Shown here: positions 10,790-21,877 of the stretch, in pieces
Layout of the letters: each line of letters starts with the position of its first letter
Numbering within the stretch: the stretch's first letter is position 1
DNA from: Pictodentalium vernedei
Taxonomy: Eukaryota > Mollusca > Scaphopoda > Dentaliida > Dentaliidae
Reading direction: 5' to 3'
Assembly (NCBI GenBank): GCA_031216915.1
Contig: CM062297.1
Location: 363,147,704 to 363,211,703, forward strand
DNA: 64,000 nucleotides
Notes under the pieces: model-generated
Databases searched by the model: none
The model's input: only the letters and a program-made list of their open reading frames with translations
Told to the model about the DNA's origin: nothing
Program-made: the position numbers and the translations under genes

Positions 10790-11318
10790 TTTGGGCTTCC
10801 ATGAAGAGCCGAAATATGAACTGTCCATATTTAGGCTCCTCATGGAAGCCCAATGGGGACTTGCTTTGAACAAACTTGAAATTGATCCTCATAAGTATAC
10901 TATATACCAAATACCCAATGATTAGGATTGGTGGATCTGAAAAGATTTTTTTAAAGTTAAAAATAGGGTTCTCAAAAGGAGCTCAAATATGAACCCAGGG
11001 AGAGTAACTTCCTTTAAAATACTTGAATCTTCAGCACATAAGGAAGTTGTGTACCAAATTTCCAAACATTGTGACATGTGAGATTTTTACAGAATTTTGG
11101 GGGTATTTCCCTCCCACCCCAGCCCATCAGCTTTAGCAACTTCTATCAAATAAACTTGGGTATCCTCAAGGGTAATTTGTACCAAATTTGGTTCAGTTTG
11201 GCCCAATTGTTCCGAAGAAGAGGACTGATATAGAAAGCGACCGGACAATGTGTGGCAGATGTTGAACACCAATTGATGGAAATAGCTCATCACTTACTCT
11301 CAGTCATGTGAGCTAAAA
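10790..11318. repeat. Second tandem-repeat/hairpin element family
   Basis: It has two to three diverged units of about 160 bp (TATATACCAAATAC, GGTGGATCTGAAAAGA), closing with a hairpin built on AGCTCAT and ATGTGAGCT, then AAAA. The units match the longer array at 61,080-62,130, and the 3' hairpin plus GCTAAAA resembles that of the 6.8-10.4 kb element. Confidence 0.6.
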
Positions 11319-11435
11319 ATAAGAAAAGAAAGACAAAATGTGTGTTATTTTATATCCATGTTTGAAAACAACAGAACATAACATGTTTACATACGAAGTA
11401 AACAAAATCACAGACTAGATTGGTTTAACCAATAA

Positions 11436-11560
11436 CAAACATACATACATACAAACATACATACAAACAATCATACATACATACATGAACATGAAATATA
11501 CAATGATTCATACATCAATGACAATGAGTCTTTTATGACTGACTGACTGACTGACTGAAT
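11436..11560. repeat. Microsatellites (ACAT)n and (GACT)n
   Basis: ACATACATACATACAAACAT-type repeats run to about 11490 and a pure (GACT)5-like run sits at 11537-11558. Confidence 0.9.
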
Positions 11561-11650
11561 GAATTAACTACATTCACACATGAAAATTTTGTATTTTTCC
11601 ATTGTCACATCAATTGGGCCTAACAACCAATCATTAACAGTGATGAACCG

Positions 11651-11884
11651 TTAATCATTTACCGAACATGAAAGGCAGACGACACTTGCGAATAAAATTA
11701 TTGAATAAGCAATCTTTTTAAATTTTTGCATCAAAAACATAGCTTATGACCCCTCATTGGAATGAGCTCAACATAAGCTATGTTTTTGAAACAAAAAAAA
11801 AATGAAAAAAATAATGAAAATTGAATGGTTATTTTTGTAAATAGCGCTGCCTGGTTTTGACCATTACGTTGGGTAAAGGGTTAA
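11651..11884. mobile_element. TTAA-1 hairpin MITE
   Basis: It is bounded by TTAA at both ends, with ACGTTGGGTAAAGGGTTAA at the right and a diverged ATTTACCGAACATGAAAGGC at the left. The interior holds the family hairpin (ACATAGCTTATGACCCCTCA). Confidence 0.75.
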
Positions 11885-12048
11885 TTAGCACTGGCTATTG
11901 TAAAAGGTATGGTAGACATTGCAGCTTTCAGCATAATTTCCAACAAGTGGGTAATTCCATTTGCACCTCCCCCACCTCCTCCTAAGTCCAAATTTTACAA
12001 CTACAGATTATATCATTATAACCCTTTACCCAACACACAAAAGCAAAT

Positions 12049-12725
12049 TTTATTTTAGGCCCAACAAAGTAGATCTTCTGTTTCTCAGGCCATTTTTTTT
12101 AAATATTGCATGTGGGTGGGCAGTTTTTTATTTAATTTTTTATTTGTTTAATTATTTCTTTGCCACCATATTCTTGGGTAGTTTTATGTTTTTGGTCTCA
12201 TAATCCACTGAATAGCCTGGGTGGAGGTGTCTTTCGTTTCTTGAGTGCATGAAAGCTTTGCAATGCTAAACCTCTGTAAAGCCTTGTTGCACTCATGGGA
12301 CAAATTCATCAATTTAATGAACTTGGGTAAAATATCAGACACAAACCACTATTTATTTCTCGTGTCAGACAGTTTTACGAGGTGGAGGAAGCCGGATTAG
12401 CCAGAGAGAATCACTAAGCAATGGTGAGCAACTGCCAAACTCCCCAACGTACTAACTCCACACAAGCAGGATTAGCATTGGTTGAAGACAAGTGCATCAT
12501 CGATGAGCCAATGCCATCGTGCCCCCCACATGGAAATTGGGATTAAATATCAAGGACACGACATGGTTGCTGCAGGATTCGAACCAAGGACCTCTCAGCT
12601 TGCAGCCTGCATCTCTACTTACTGAACCACCGACATAAACCATTTAATTTTTATTTTAAGTTTGCATTGGTTATAAGAAGAGAGCATGCGGCAGTCAAAA
12701 GGGCATCAAATTTCTAACTGTTGTA
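12049..12725. mobile_element. GGCC-ended MITE, split by a SINE
   Basis: The left end is CCAACAAAGTAGATCTTCTG followed by TTTCTCAGGCC. Internal text such as TTGAGTGCATGAAAGCTTTG matches other copies. It is interrupted at 12,355 by a SINE and resumes at about 12,640 (AAACCATTTAATTTTTATTT). Confidence 0.7.
12362..12638 (-). mobile_element. SINE (type S1) with tRNA-like head
   Basis: In minus orientation the head carries an A-box-like GGTTCAGTAAGTAGAG and a B box GGTTCGAATCC. The body reads through the conserved AGTTTTACGAGGTGGAGGAA text at the left. It is inserted in a GGCC-ended MITE. Confidence 0.78.
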
Positions 12726-13166
12726 AATTTGACAAATGATGGGGAGTGAGATCCACCCACTATCCCACCCACACCCCTCCTGTGGCAATGTTCCAGGCAA
12801 GTTTATCTGTAACATGTTGGTGGTTACTTGCATGTAGCTTGTTCTTACCAAAATTTATTTACAGGATAGTTCTATTTCTCACCTAACAAAGTGTAATTCG
12901 AAACACTGCGATCAAAAATATTGAATTCTTAATTGTAACAAGAGGAATTACCACTCTGGCAATAACTCTTTTCTATTTCAAACTATTACCCCTTTAATAA
13001 GCATGAATAGAAGACGGTAACTGCAAATAAATTTCCTGAATAATTTAAATAAGAAAATTGTAGATTTAAAATTTTCGTTCAGTAACGATAAAAACTGTAC
13101 TGGAATGAAACCTGCATTAGTTTTACTCACCATGGATCATTCTTTAACCAGCGTGGTGCTGTTTGA

Positions 13167-13255
13167 ATCGATCGCTCAGACTAACACCCATCCAAGGACT
13201 AACCGGGCTCGACATTGCTTAACTTCGATGATCTGATGAGAACCAGTTACCGCAA
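13167..13255 (-). repeat. 5S-rRNA-like fragment (SINE3-type head)
   Basis: On the minus strand it reads GGTTCTCATCAGATCATCGA, then AGTTAAGCAATG and GGTTAGTCCTTGGATGGGTG. This matches the 3' half of 5S rRNA with its A-box and C-box promoter regions. It lacks the first part of 5S and has mutations, so it is a SINE head or pseudogene, not a functional gene. A matching head sits on a SINE at 23,693-23,785. Confidence 0.75.
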
Positions 13256-13264
13256 TGCCACCCC

Positions 13265-13400
13265 GCCCCCACACACAGGGTCAGCTGGTTACATAGGGTA
13301 CAAGGAACTAATGGAAATACTTTTACTGGATTGTGGAAACTTTTTTCAAGTGAATTCTAAAAATGAAAACATTTTCTGTTTTCAATTAATAGCTTGTTTA
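13265..13400. mobile_element. Fragment of hAT-like MITE
   Basis: GGTACAAGGAACTAATGGAA and following text matches the interior of the complete element at 52,884-53,160. Confidence 0.6.
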
Positions 13401-13457
13401 GTAGAAACATTTCAGTATTTTTCACAGTTAACTGAGCCATACTAATTTGAATAAATT

Positions 13458-13566
13458 TTCAGGGTAAATTGAAAGTGCAATCAACTGAATGAAATTCAAC
13501 CCCAAACAGTATTTTCAGAGTAAATTGAAAGCACAATCAGCAGAATGAAATTCAACCCAAAACAGT
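13458..13566. repeat. 54-bp tandem duplication
   Basis: TTTTCAGGGTAAATTGAAAG...CAACCC is repeated directly as TTTTCAGAGTAAATTGAAAG. Confidence 0.85.
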
Positions 13567-13704
13567 CTTTAATGGGTTTCTCAGTACTCAACCCTTTCCC
13601 ACCTTCAGTTCCAAAAAGATAAGGCTTAGTCAATAGTAACGACATCTACATTGGCAAATCTATTTTGCAATTGTAGGAAGGCTCTAATAAGTCAGTCTTG
13701 CAGA

Positions 13705-13916
13705 TTAACCTCCTGCACTCTGGTGTCAAAACACCAAAATTTCAAGTCGTCATTTTTCCCATAATGCAACTAGGAATTTAATCAATTCAGCCTTGTTCGA
13801 CAAAGCTCAATGAGCTCTGTCAAACAAGGCTGAATTGATTACATTTCTAGTTGCATGATGGAAAACATTTGCTGCCTGAAATTTAGATAGTTTGACATTA
13901 GTGTGCAGGGGGTTAA
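13705..13916. mobile_element. TTAA-4 hairpin MITE, complete
   Basis: TTAA lies at both ends. The terminal repeats are CCTCCTGCACTCTGGTGTCA and its near inverse GACATTAGTGTGCAGGGGG. A long central palindrome runs CTAGGAATTTAATCAATTCA to its inverse around AGCTCAATGAGCT. There is no coding capacity. Confidence 0.8.
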
Positions 13917-14014
13917 TAAACACTTGAAGGCCTAATTCTGGCTTTTGTCACTTTTTAACTCTTTGCATGCTGCTGGAAGATATTCCTGCAAAAATAGTGG
14001 CTTTCTAGCACTCA

Positions 14015-14381
14015 CCCGGGAGCGTGGTGGCTCAGTAGGTAGAGTTGCAGGCTGCAAGCTGAGAGGTCCTCAGTTCAGTTTGAATCCCACCTGCGGCAAC
14101 TGCATTGCGTCCTTGGACAAGATACTTCATCCCACTTCCCCTCATGGAGGCATGGTAGCATTGTGTACTAAGGTCTAATCCACATCGATGGTGCACTTGT
14201 CTTCAACCAATGCTAACCCTGCTTGTGTAGAGTTAGTATGTTGGTGAGTCTGACAGTTGCTCGTTGTTGCTCGGTGGTTCTCTTCGGGTACTTCGGCTTC
14301 CTCCACCCGTAAAACTGTCCGACACAAAGTTGACCCTGGCTGTTGAAAGTGTTGTTAAACCCCAATAAATAAATAAATAAA
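14015..14381 (+). mobile_element. Full-length SINE (type S1) with tRNA-like head
   Basis: The head at 14,018-14,100 has TGGCTCAGTAGGTAGAG (A box) and a disturbed B box, GTTTGAATCCC. The body follows (ACCAATGCTAACCCTGCTTG, GGTTCTCTTCGGGTACTTCG) and ends in (AATA)n. It has a perfect 9-bp target duplication, TAGCACTCA, at 14006-14014 and 14382-14390. Confidence 0.9.
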
Positions 14382-15182
14382 TAGCACTCAACCAGTTAAT
14401 ATTACCATGCAAACTGCAGTGTTGTATTTCTAAACAGACACCACTTGTTACGGGATCACATGCAAGGATGTAGTTTCAATATGGACATACCAGCCCTATA
14501 GATTGGAAACTATAGTATCTTTTAACCCTCTCCACATCAATGTCAAAATGCCATAATGCAACTGGATGTAGATTTCATTTTGATGGGGCAGATGACAATG
14601 CGACTTGGCACTACCAGTATTTGTGGCTAGGCACAAGGATACCATTACATCTGAACTGACTGTGAGTGACTTAGCAACTTGTCAGTGAGCATAATGTTGC
14701 AGATAACATGAAAGGTAGTATGTCATCAAAGTTGGCATTGTTATTTAATTGCAATGTCATCACTCACCATGCATGTGCAACTCACAGCGAACTGTTTGGG
14801 CTTAATTTTCCTGATTTATAGTTATTATTGTTAATGTGATATCTGGTCACCAAGTCGTGCTCGTGATAGAAGACTTAGCCTTGGAGGCTGGATTCTTCAG
14901 TGCAGTTGAAAAATTTGCGAGTAGATAATTATCGTTGAAGGATAAGAAACAGGAGAAGAAAAGTCTTAGCTTTTCCTAACTTAATTTCATAAGTGACAGA
15001 TTTATTTTTATCACATACCTGTACATACAGATGAGTCCAATCAAATCGCAGTAGGTGCACAAAATCAAAATGCCACCCCTGAATCCGAAACCAGGCGCAT
15101 TTTTTATTGAGCACTTGCATTTTTCAAAATTGAAAGTGTGTTCACATGTGGGATGGGAGTACAGTATTATTTCTCTATTGGA

Positions 15183-15845
15183 GTTTAACAACACTTTTGA
15201 CAGCCAGGGTCACCTCCTGTCGGACAATTTTATGGGTGGAGGAAGTCAGAGTACCTGGAGAGAACCACCGAGCATCGACGGACAACTGTGTTATTTATTT
15301 ATTTATTTATTTAATGGTGTTTAAGGTCACATATTTCTGTACAATGGCTAATTGTGACCACCTGGAGATATAGCTGAATTTAGTCAATCATTTATACCCA
15401 TGTTGCCCATTTTGGAGGACTTCCACCCCAAGCATTGGTGACTGGGTCCTATTTTACCAGTAAAACAGAGCATATTTACCACAGTAAACAAGTTCTGCTT
15501 TACTTCCCAGGGTTCTCATGTGGAACCTGGATACAACCACTGAGCAATGACAAGCAACTTTCAGACTCCCCTACATACTCCACACAAGCAGAGTTAGCAT
15601 TGGTTAAAGACCATGCACCATCGATGTGCATTATGCCTTGGTACACAGCACCACCCAGCTCATTGTGCTAAGGCATAGTGCATGTTGATGGTACCAATGC
15701 CTTCAACTGATTCTGATCTCACCTCTGGTGGGTTAGCAAGTCAGAGAGTCTAACAGAACACTCGCTTCTGCTCGATAGCTCTATCATTGTGCTCAAGCTT
15801 CCTCCACAAGTAAACTGTATGACTGTATGTGACCCTGGCCTAGGA
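15183..15845. mobile_element. Cluster of SINE fragments
   Basis: From left to right: an S1 3' part in minus orientation (15183-15293), an S2 copy in minus orientation with a (TTTA)n tail (15294-15515), another S1 minus fragment (15528-15650), then an S1 plus fragment (15655-15845). It shows repeated insertion at one place. Confidence 0.75.
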
Positions 15846-15967
15846 CCCTGCGAATCACACTTTTTCAATTCAAATCAAATTAGAGGCATCTTGAAGATGA
15901 CTGATAAGAGTTGGGGGTGCTATAAACATGATTTGTTCCAACTGAGATGGCTCAAGTCCCAACTGAT

Positions 15968-16014
15968 AAAATAATCCAACTACATCATCAAGGCATGCCT
16001 TTGACGTAGTTGGA
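15968..16014. repeat. Short hairpin
   Basis: ATCCAACTACATCATCAAGG pairs with CCTTTGACGTAGTTGGAAT, with a loop of a few bases. Confidence 0.6.
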
Positions 16015-16091
16015 ATATTACTCTGTCAGAATTATAGTTCACTGTCAACATTACTTCTAAACTTTAAATTTGCATTTAACAGTGATAGGGA

Positions 16092-16400
16092 CATATTTAT
16101 TTATTTATTTATTTATTTATTAGTGTTTAAGGTCACATACTTATGCACAATGGCTAATCCTAACCGTGACAGTTTTACAGGTGGAGGAAGGCAGAGAACC
16201 CGGAGAGAACCACCGAGCATCGATGGGCAACTGTCAGCTTTTTAATTTAACCCTGTTCAAGCTCTGCTCAAGCAGGGTTACAGCGGTTGAAGACATGTGC
16301 ACCATCGATGTGCAGTACGCCTTAGTACACGGCATCATCATGCCCCCATGGAGGCAACTGGAATAAAGTGCCTTGCCCAAGGACACAATGTGGGTCGTAG
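16092..16400 (-). mobile_element. SINE, composite S2 tail and S1 body
   Basis: A (TTTA)n tail is followed by the S2-type end (GTGTTTAAGGTCACATACTT) and then the S1 body (GGTGGAGGAAGGCAGAGAAC through ATGCCCCCATGGAGGCAACT). Confidence 0.75.
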
Positions 16401-16717
16401 TGGTAAGGACAAGTGATACTGGAATTAATATGGCTGGTGGCATGAGTTCAGATATTATTAATGTTAATGCAGTGGAAGTTACACTCAGTCTTTTATTTCA
16501 ACATTATTTATGTACAATTTCCATCTGAACTATGTTTTGTGAGATGACGAAGAGGACTGATCCCAAGTTATATTTATGTGAAGAAAATTCAAGAGGAAAC
16601 AAATTGAGCAGCTAATTTTGAATCAAACTGAATACCAACTTAAGATTCAATATCAAATCAATTTTTGAAGCTTTGCAGGGTCCTACCCTGGTCATTGGCA
16701 GTGTCATTAAGTAATAT

Positions 16718-16925
16718 TATTTATTGGTGTTTAAGGTCACATACTTTTGCACAATGGCTAATCATGACCACAACATGGAGATAAAGTCAAGGTCAGTCAA
16801 TCGTTTATACCCCATGTTGCCTATATTAGAGTATTCGCACCCCAAGCATTAGTGACTGGGTCCTATTTTACCAGTGAAAAAGAGCTTGTTTACCACAGTA
16901 AACAAGCACTGCTTCACTTCACGAG
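16718..16925 (-). mobile_element. SINE (type S2)
   Basis: TTATTGGTGTTTAAGGTCAC through GTGACTGGGTCCTATTTTAC and AACAAGCACTGCTTCACTTC. Minus orientation judged by the left tail. Confidence 0.8.
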
Positions 16926-17032
16926 GGGGGTGTCATTAAATCCAACAAAAAAAATTAATAAATACTATAACATGGTGTCAAAATTTTTCCTGTTTAGTGA
17001 AGTTCACAAAAAAGGCTTCAAGAAATGAGTAT

Positions 17033-17306
17033 TCATTCATTTATTGGTGTTTAAGGTCACATACTTATGCACAATGGCTAATCATGACCGTGACAGTTTA
17101 ACGGGTGGAGGAAGCCAAAGTACCCAGAGAGAACCACCAAACATCGACGAGCAACTGTCAGCTCCTCAAGATTCTAACTCTGTTCAAGCTCCGCTCATGA
17201 AGGGTTACAGCAGTTGAAGACATTTGCACCATCGACGTGCATTATGCCTTAGTACACGGCATCATCATGCCCCATGTAGGCAACCAGGGATACAATGTGG
17301 GTCATC
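17033..17306 (-). mobile_element. SINE, composite S2 tail and S1 body
   Basis: Same arrangement as 16092-16400, with AACGGGTGGAGGAAGCCAAA and the body up to the CCATGTAGGCAACC segment; the head is missing. Confidence 0.7.
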
Positions 17307-17842
17307 CCATAGAAATGAGTAAAAAGCCATTAAAAATTCTGAACTTGAGATAGAGTCAACATTTTCAAGGGGAGAACTAATCAAAAGTATGACTGAGTAA
17401 CCATTTATTTTGAACAAATAAAATTATGAGAACATTGCACCTGAAAATTGCCAAAAACAACTCAAGGTACTGAAATATTACAAAGGAGAACATAATAAAT
17501 AAATTAGATGCACTTATGTTAATAAATTAATGAAAAACAAACTTTAGCACTATATATTAATGGGACTGTCATGGAAGTTTGGCTGGAATTGTTTTCAAGT
17601 GAGTTGTACATTATGACATAAAAAATAATGTATAATGATCAGCATGAGTAGGAATGAACTAGAATTAGTGCTGAAATGAATAGCAAATTTTAGATATCGA
17701 ACATACATTCGAAGTATTTGAATATTTGTTTCTTTTCTTCTTGAAAAAGGTGGCATCATGATGTGATCATACATGTTCTGCACATACTTGGAAGAGTGTA
17801 CATTCATGTATTGGTCTGGTATATCCTTATAGGACATACCCA

Positions 17843-18060
17843 AGCCTGGAAATAAGCAGAGGGTGAATTTGCTGAGGGTATACCACACAGTGGACTAGAA
17901 TCCCCCAATTTATCTTCTAGGTTCCTCTTTCTGTTTGGGCAGGAGACCTTGATTCAGATTGAGGTTCACAGAGGGTAAATTTAGTAATGCTACCCTGCTG
18001 TGCAGGTAGCATCCCCAAACTCACCCTCTAGGGACCTCATTCTGCAGATGACTATCAACT
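17843..18060. mobile_element. hAT-like MITE, CAGGCCTG family
   Basis: CAAGCCTGGAAATAAGCAGA at the left; internal ATTGAGGTTCACAGAGGGTA and CTCTAGGGACCTCATTCTGC match the complete copy at 22099-22326. The right end is degraded. Confidence 0.65.
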
Positions 18061-18079
18061 TACAGCCTAACCATCCCAT

Positions 18080-18285
18080 TTACATATTTATGTGTGGTTA
18101 AGGTCAATTTTAGCATCTTTGGCTATATCATGACTGCAAAATAGGGATGAAGTCAAGTTTAGCCAATCGTTTATACCTATGCTGCCCACCCCAGGCATTG
18201 GTTCTGGGTCCAATTTTACCAGTAAAGCAAAACATATTTACCACAGTAAACAAGGACAGCCCCATTTCATGGGATCCCCTGGGGA
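18080..18285 (-). mobile_element. SINE (type S2), diverged
   Basis: TTTATGTGTGGTTAAGGTCA through CAGGCATTGGTTCTGGGTCC, TTACCAGTAAAGCAAAACAT. Confidence 0.7.
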
Positions 18286-18927
18286 GACTAAACAACCTAT
18301 TCCGGAATAATATATTGATCCTTCTGGAGTCAACATTTATTCACCAAACATTTCTTTGGTTTAATCAACAAACTATTGATAAGTTCAGAGCAAGCCAGGT
18401 GTTTTTGAGAAAAATTTGCCAGATCACTTTTCCATAAATTCATATTGATAGTATTACTTCTGCTTCAAGAAGCCACCATCATGTTTGTTCAATGGAAAGT
18501 TGGGGGACGGATATTCAATTAAATATTCAAATATTGCCTTCCATGAATGGATATTTGATTATTCATCTCAACTCTAACTACAGTTTGTGGTGAGTGTATT
18601 TCACTAAATCACCCATAGAGTGGAGATTCCACTCAAGCAATAATTTCAAATTTGTAGCAAAGCATTACAAGCACAAGCAAAGTTCCCAGAGGTCCATTGG
18701 CTGAAACATTGCTTGTGTTTTGTGTCCATATGTACAGAATTTGAAAGTGATACTTTGGGGGATAACACCACTCCACAGGTGATTTAGTTACAATCCACTC
18801 TCCACATACTGTATAATACTCCATTCTTCAACAGAATGTCTCCAGTACATGGTGATAAAATATGGATGAGGAAGTCTAAAATTTTAACTTTATTGAATAC
18901 ATTATGTGCAGCTTCTACACACTTCAA

Positions 18928-19485
18928 TTAACCCTTTGCCCAACACATTTCCCATAAAATTATTTGTATTTCCACAGATGATAATTTATATTTCATTTTT
19001 TCTTACAAAACACTACACAAAACTTCTCATCGGAATGAGATGTTATTTGCTAAGCTTTACAAGAAAAAACTCAAGAGAAAGCATTGTTTTTTCTTGCCCA
19101 GTAGGCTAGAACACAAAAGCTTATTTTCCCATTTCGGAATCATGATATGTCCTAATTTCATAAACTATATTTTTGCACAGTTAATTTGTGTGGTAGACTT
19201 ATCAGACTTTTCAATGTGCATCCTTATTAATTGGCAAAAATATTTACTGGCACACTCCCAAAAATGGATGTGGACCCTATATTCATTTCTTAGCTATTCG
19301 TTTCTTTGAAGTGAAATTATTTAGTCTTGGAGGATTTGTCTTGTTACAATTTATGGGAGAGCACTCTCCCATAAATTGTAACAAGCCCAAGATATCTGAA
19401 CAAATATTGTTGAAAAATAAGTTAGCACACTACCAGTTAACATCTACTACTGGGCTGGCTTGTGAGTTTATTGGGTAAAGGGTTA
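18928..19485. mobile_element. TTAA-flanked element, about 560 bp
   Basis: Left end TTAACCCTTTGCCCAACACA; right end TTGGGTAAAGGGTTAC, with the last A of TTAA changed. It contains a long hairpin at 19340-19385 (CTTGTTACAATTTATGGGAG and inverse). Confidence 0.65.
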
Positions 19486-19974
19486 CATTTGTTGTATCTT
19501 TCAAACATTACCTCACCACACTGACAGGATGTGACTCATTTTGGCCACACCACTGTTGAGAACAACATTTTGTGGAATACATGAAAAAAATAATGAGATA
19601 ATGAATGATATGCAATCCTGCCTGTTTAGAGCCAAGTCTGAATTCATAATGAGTTCAATCTTGCAGGGTCAGGGTGGGGGAGGGAGGGGTATAAATTCCA
19701 ATAGTTGGAAATTCAAAGAAATCAATTTCCTTCATGTTTTCAACTTTTCACACTTTTCCAACCAGATTTGAATTTTCAACCCGTGATCACAGTTTTTTCT
19801 GACTGCGAATGGCGATCGGTTGCAGTTGCCTGCAGAGCCAAAGCAACTTTTCAATGTTCGATCAAATTCTCTGACTTTTCCAATCAGCTGACAAATTTTT
19901 CCGAAATTCCAACATGAATCTGTAACCAATCTGGGTTTTCGAATTCATCGTTCCATTTCTATTACACTAACCAG

Positions 19975-20098
19975 GTTGCCCAAAGACTATGAACTGACAT
20001 CTATTCAGCCAATACCTACTCCTTTTAACTGACTACTAGTCTGTTGGAAGGAGTAGCCATTGGCTGAATTGCCAGTCTAAAGTTCTAGTGTAGCCTCG
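19975..20098. repeat. Hairpin repeat
   Basis: Arms CTATTCAGCCAATACCTACT and GGAGTAGCCATTGGCTGAAT face each other about the centre near 20,035. Confidence 0.6.
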
Positions 20099-20449
20099 TC
20101 AGTGTAAGGGAAAAATAATGGACCTACCTGGGGAAACGCATTTTTCTTGTGGATAAAATGACTAGATTTAAGCCAGAGGGAGGCATCAGAATCCATTACA
20201 TGGGCTCAAAAATTAAAAATTTACCCCAAGGGAGCCCCCATTGCCCTCAACATCAAGAGGGTGATGCCCACTCGAACAAACCACCAACACCGGCCTGCAC
20301 GCCCTTGGGACATGTCTATGGCATACCATGATGGGACCTCAATCCTAGTAAGAAATCTAACTGATCACCCCTCCCCCACCCCCATTAAAGACCCTCTAGC
20401 TATGTCCCTGGCTGAGACATACTTCATTTCAAGACAACATCCCAGTAAA

Positions 20450-21004
20450 TACACAGAAAGACACATGCGTGTGAATGGGTTAATCGATATGGCACAAGTG
20501 CCAGCGTGGAAGGATAGAACGAGAGGCCACAGGCCTTGAGTTTTATCCTTCCGCGATGGCACAAGTGCCTCATCGATTAACCCATTCACACACTTGTGTC
20601 GTTCTGAGTTTATTACATGCCTTCACATCTATAAAACAATTATTAGAAGGACACTCAGCAATTCATTTGACAACTATTAAAACAGACAACACATTTTATC
20701 GCCAACCAAATTTGTGAGGGGAACCCATGTTAATATTTTGTCCCCTGAATTGCAATGTGTTCTATGTGCCTACTGGCACATAGAACACATTGGAACTCAG
20801 GGGACGATTTTCAGCTATCGCTAGCGATTCAAATTGTAATTGCGTTACACGATTTGTAGAAAATTCCAGTGAAATCTTGCTTCTATTTAAAAATAGTCTG
20901 TCAATGGTTTCCGTTCCGCACATATGTGCAGAACAGATTTTTATTTTTCGCATCGTTTAGTGTTGCTGTAGGTGGGGATTTCATAGACCAGGCATGTAAT
21001 AGAG
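20450..21004. repeat. Composite palindromic repeat R5, copy 1
   Basis: It contains a long palindrome (GTGTGAATGGGTTAATCGAT and inverse at 20,470-20,590), a second short palindrome (TGTTCTATGTGCCTACTGGC), then ATTTCATAGACCAGGCATGT. It is present inverted at 26,530-27,050. It ends only about 145 bp from the ANKFN1 stop codon, so it may supply 3' UTR or polyadenylation sequence. Confidence 0.75.
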
Positions 21005-21148
21005 TATCATATGTTTCATTCTATCATGAAATCAGCCCAGACTCTAAACTTGGATTGGAAATTGTAATGTAATTATGGTAAAGAATGACAGATATTCTAG
21101 TACTAAATGATATGATATCACAGTTACAGTGCGCTCAACAACCTTACA

Positions 21149-21877
21149 TTATACAGCTGTTGCATGTCCATGTTGTATTGCTGCTAGGATTTTATTTCTC
21201 AACCTCACATACAATCGTCCTTCTCTCCATGGATTTTGCAACTGCAAAGGAGGATAATCTTCCCTGAGAATTCGTTCTCTTGAATCAATATCTGCAACAA
21301 GACAGAAATCACCATACTGATCTTCACTATACAGAGGGATGTTTCTGTCAGTAGTTTTTGTAATAAGAATTTTATTGAGTGCTTGCACAACAAGTCTGAC
21401 TACTTCTTTTGATGTTGTTTTTGTTGTGACATAGAGTTTGACACTGTAGCTCTTATCAAGCCCTGTGTTGTAAGCGGCATGTACTCGCAGTATTCCTGAA
21501 GTACCCGCAGATGAGTCTGATTGAATATGACCATTTGAATTTGAAACATCCTCACTTGGATCGTAGAATTTGGCTATTTTCAAATTGTCTTTTCCAACAC
21601 TTATTTCATTTGTGTCACATGACATATTTCCACAGCTGGAATAAGAATTATTATTTTCAAACAATTGTTCAAAGTATGATGTTGATGAAAGTGACTTGTC
21701 GCATGACAAAAAAAGTAGATCAAGAGGAATTCCTCCACGAATGTTTTTATCTCTTGCATATGTAATTATGTCCATGACCCATCGACAACTTTTCCAGGTT
21801 TTCTCTAATTCTTGATGAATTTTGGTCAAGTTCTCCACTCTATCTTTGGCCATTGTAAGTTCGTCATCAAGAAAAGC
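21149..21877 (-). CDS. ANKFN1: ANKFN1 terminal exon with Ras-association domain
   Basis: The terminal exon has 242 codons followed by TAA at 21149-21151. It opens AFLDDELTMAKDRVENLTKI, giving a helical segment (ELEKTWKSCRWVMDIITYAR), a Ser/Asn-rich spacer, then a Ras-association fold: GILRVHAAYN, YSVKLYVTTKTTSKEVVRLV, FCLVADIDSRERIL, ending GRLYVRLRN. RA domains bind small GTPases of the Ras/Rap type, but the partner here is unknown. The C-terminus HGHATAV ends in T-A-V, matching a class I PDZ ligand. A minus-strand AATAAA at about 20940-20945 is a possible polyA signal, but it sits inside a repeat. Confidence 0.93.
   Translation of the reverse strand, partial: AFLDDELTMAKDRVENLTKIHQELEKTWKSCRWVMDIITYARDKNIRGGIPLDLLFLSCDKSLSSTSYFEQLFENNNSYSSCGNMSCDTNEISVGKDNLKIAKFYDPSEDVSNSNGHIQSDSSAGTSGILRVHAAYNTGLDKSYSVKLYVTTKTTSKEVVRLVVQALNKILITKTTDRNIPLYSEDQYGDFCLVADIDSRERILREDYPPLQLQNPWREGRLYVRLRNKILAAIQHGHATAV

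Noticed and set aside
13167-13255. 5S rRNA gene
   Set aside because: Only the 3' half is present, mutated, and the same truncated form heads a SINE. Annotated as a SINE-type fragment.
14018-14100. tRNA-like sequence
   Set aside because: A and B boxes are present, but the sequence runs directly into a SINE body with an AATA tail and target duplication; it lacks a credible cloverleaf, so it is not a tRNA gene.
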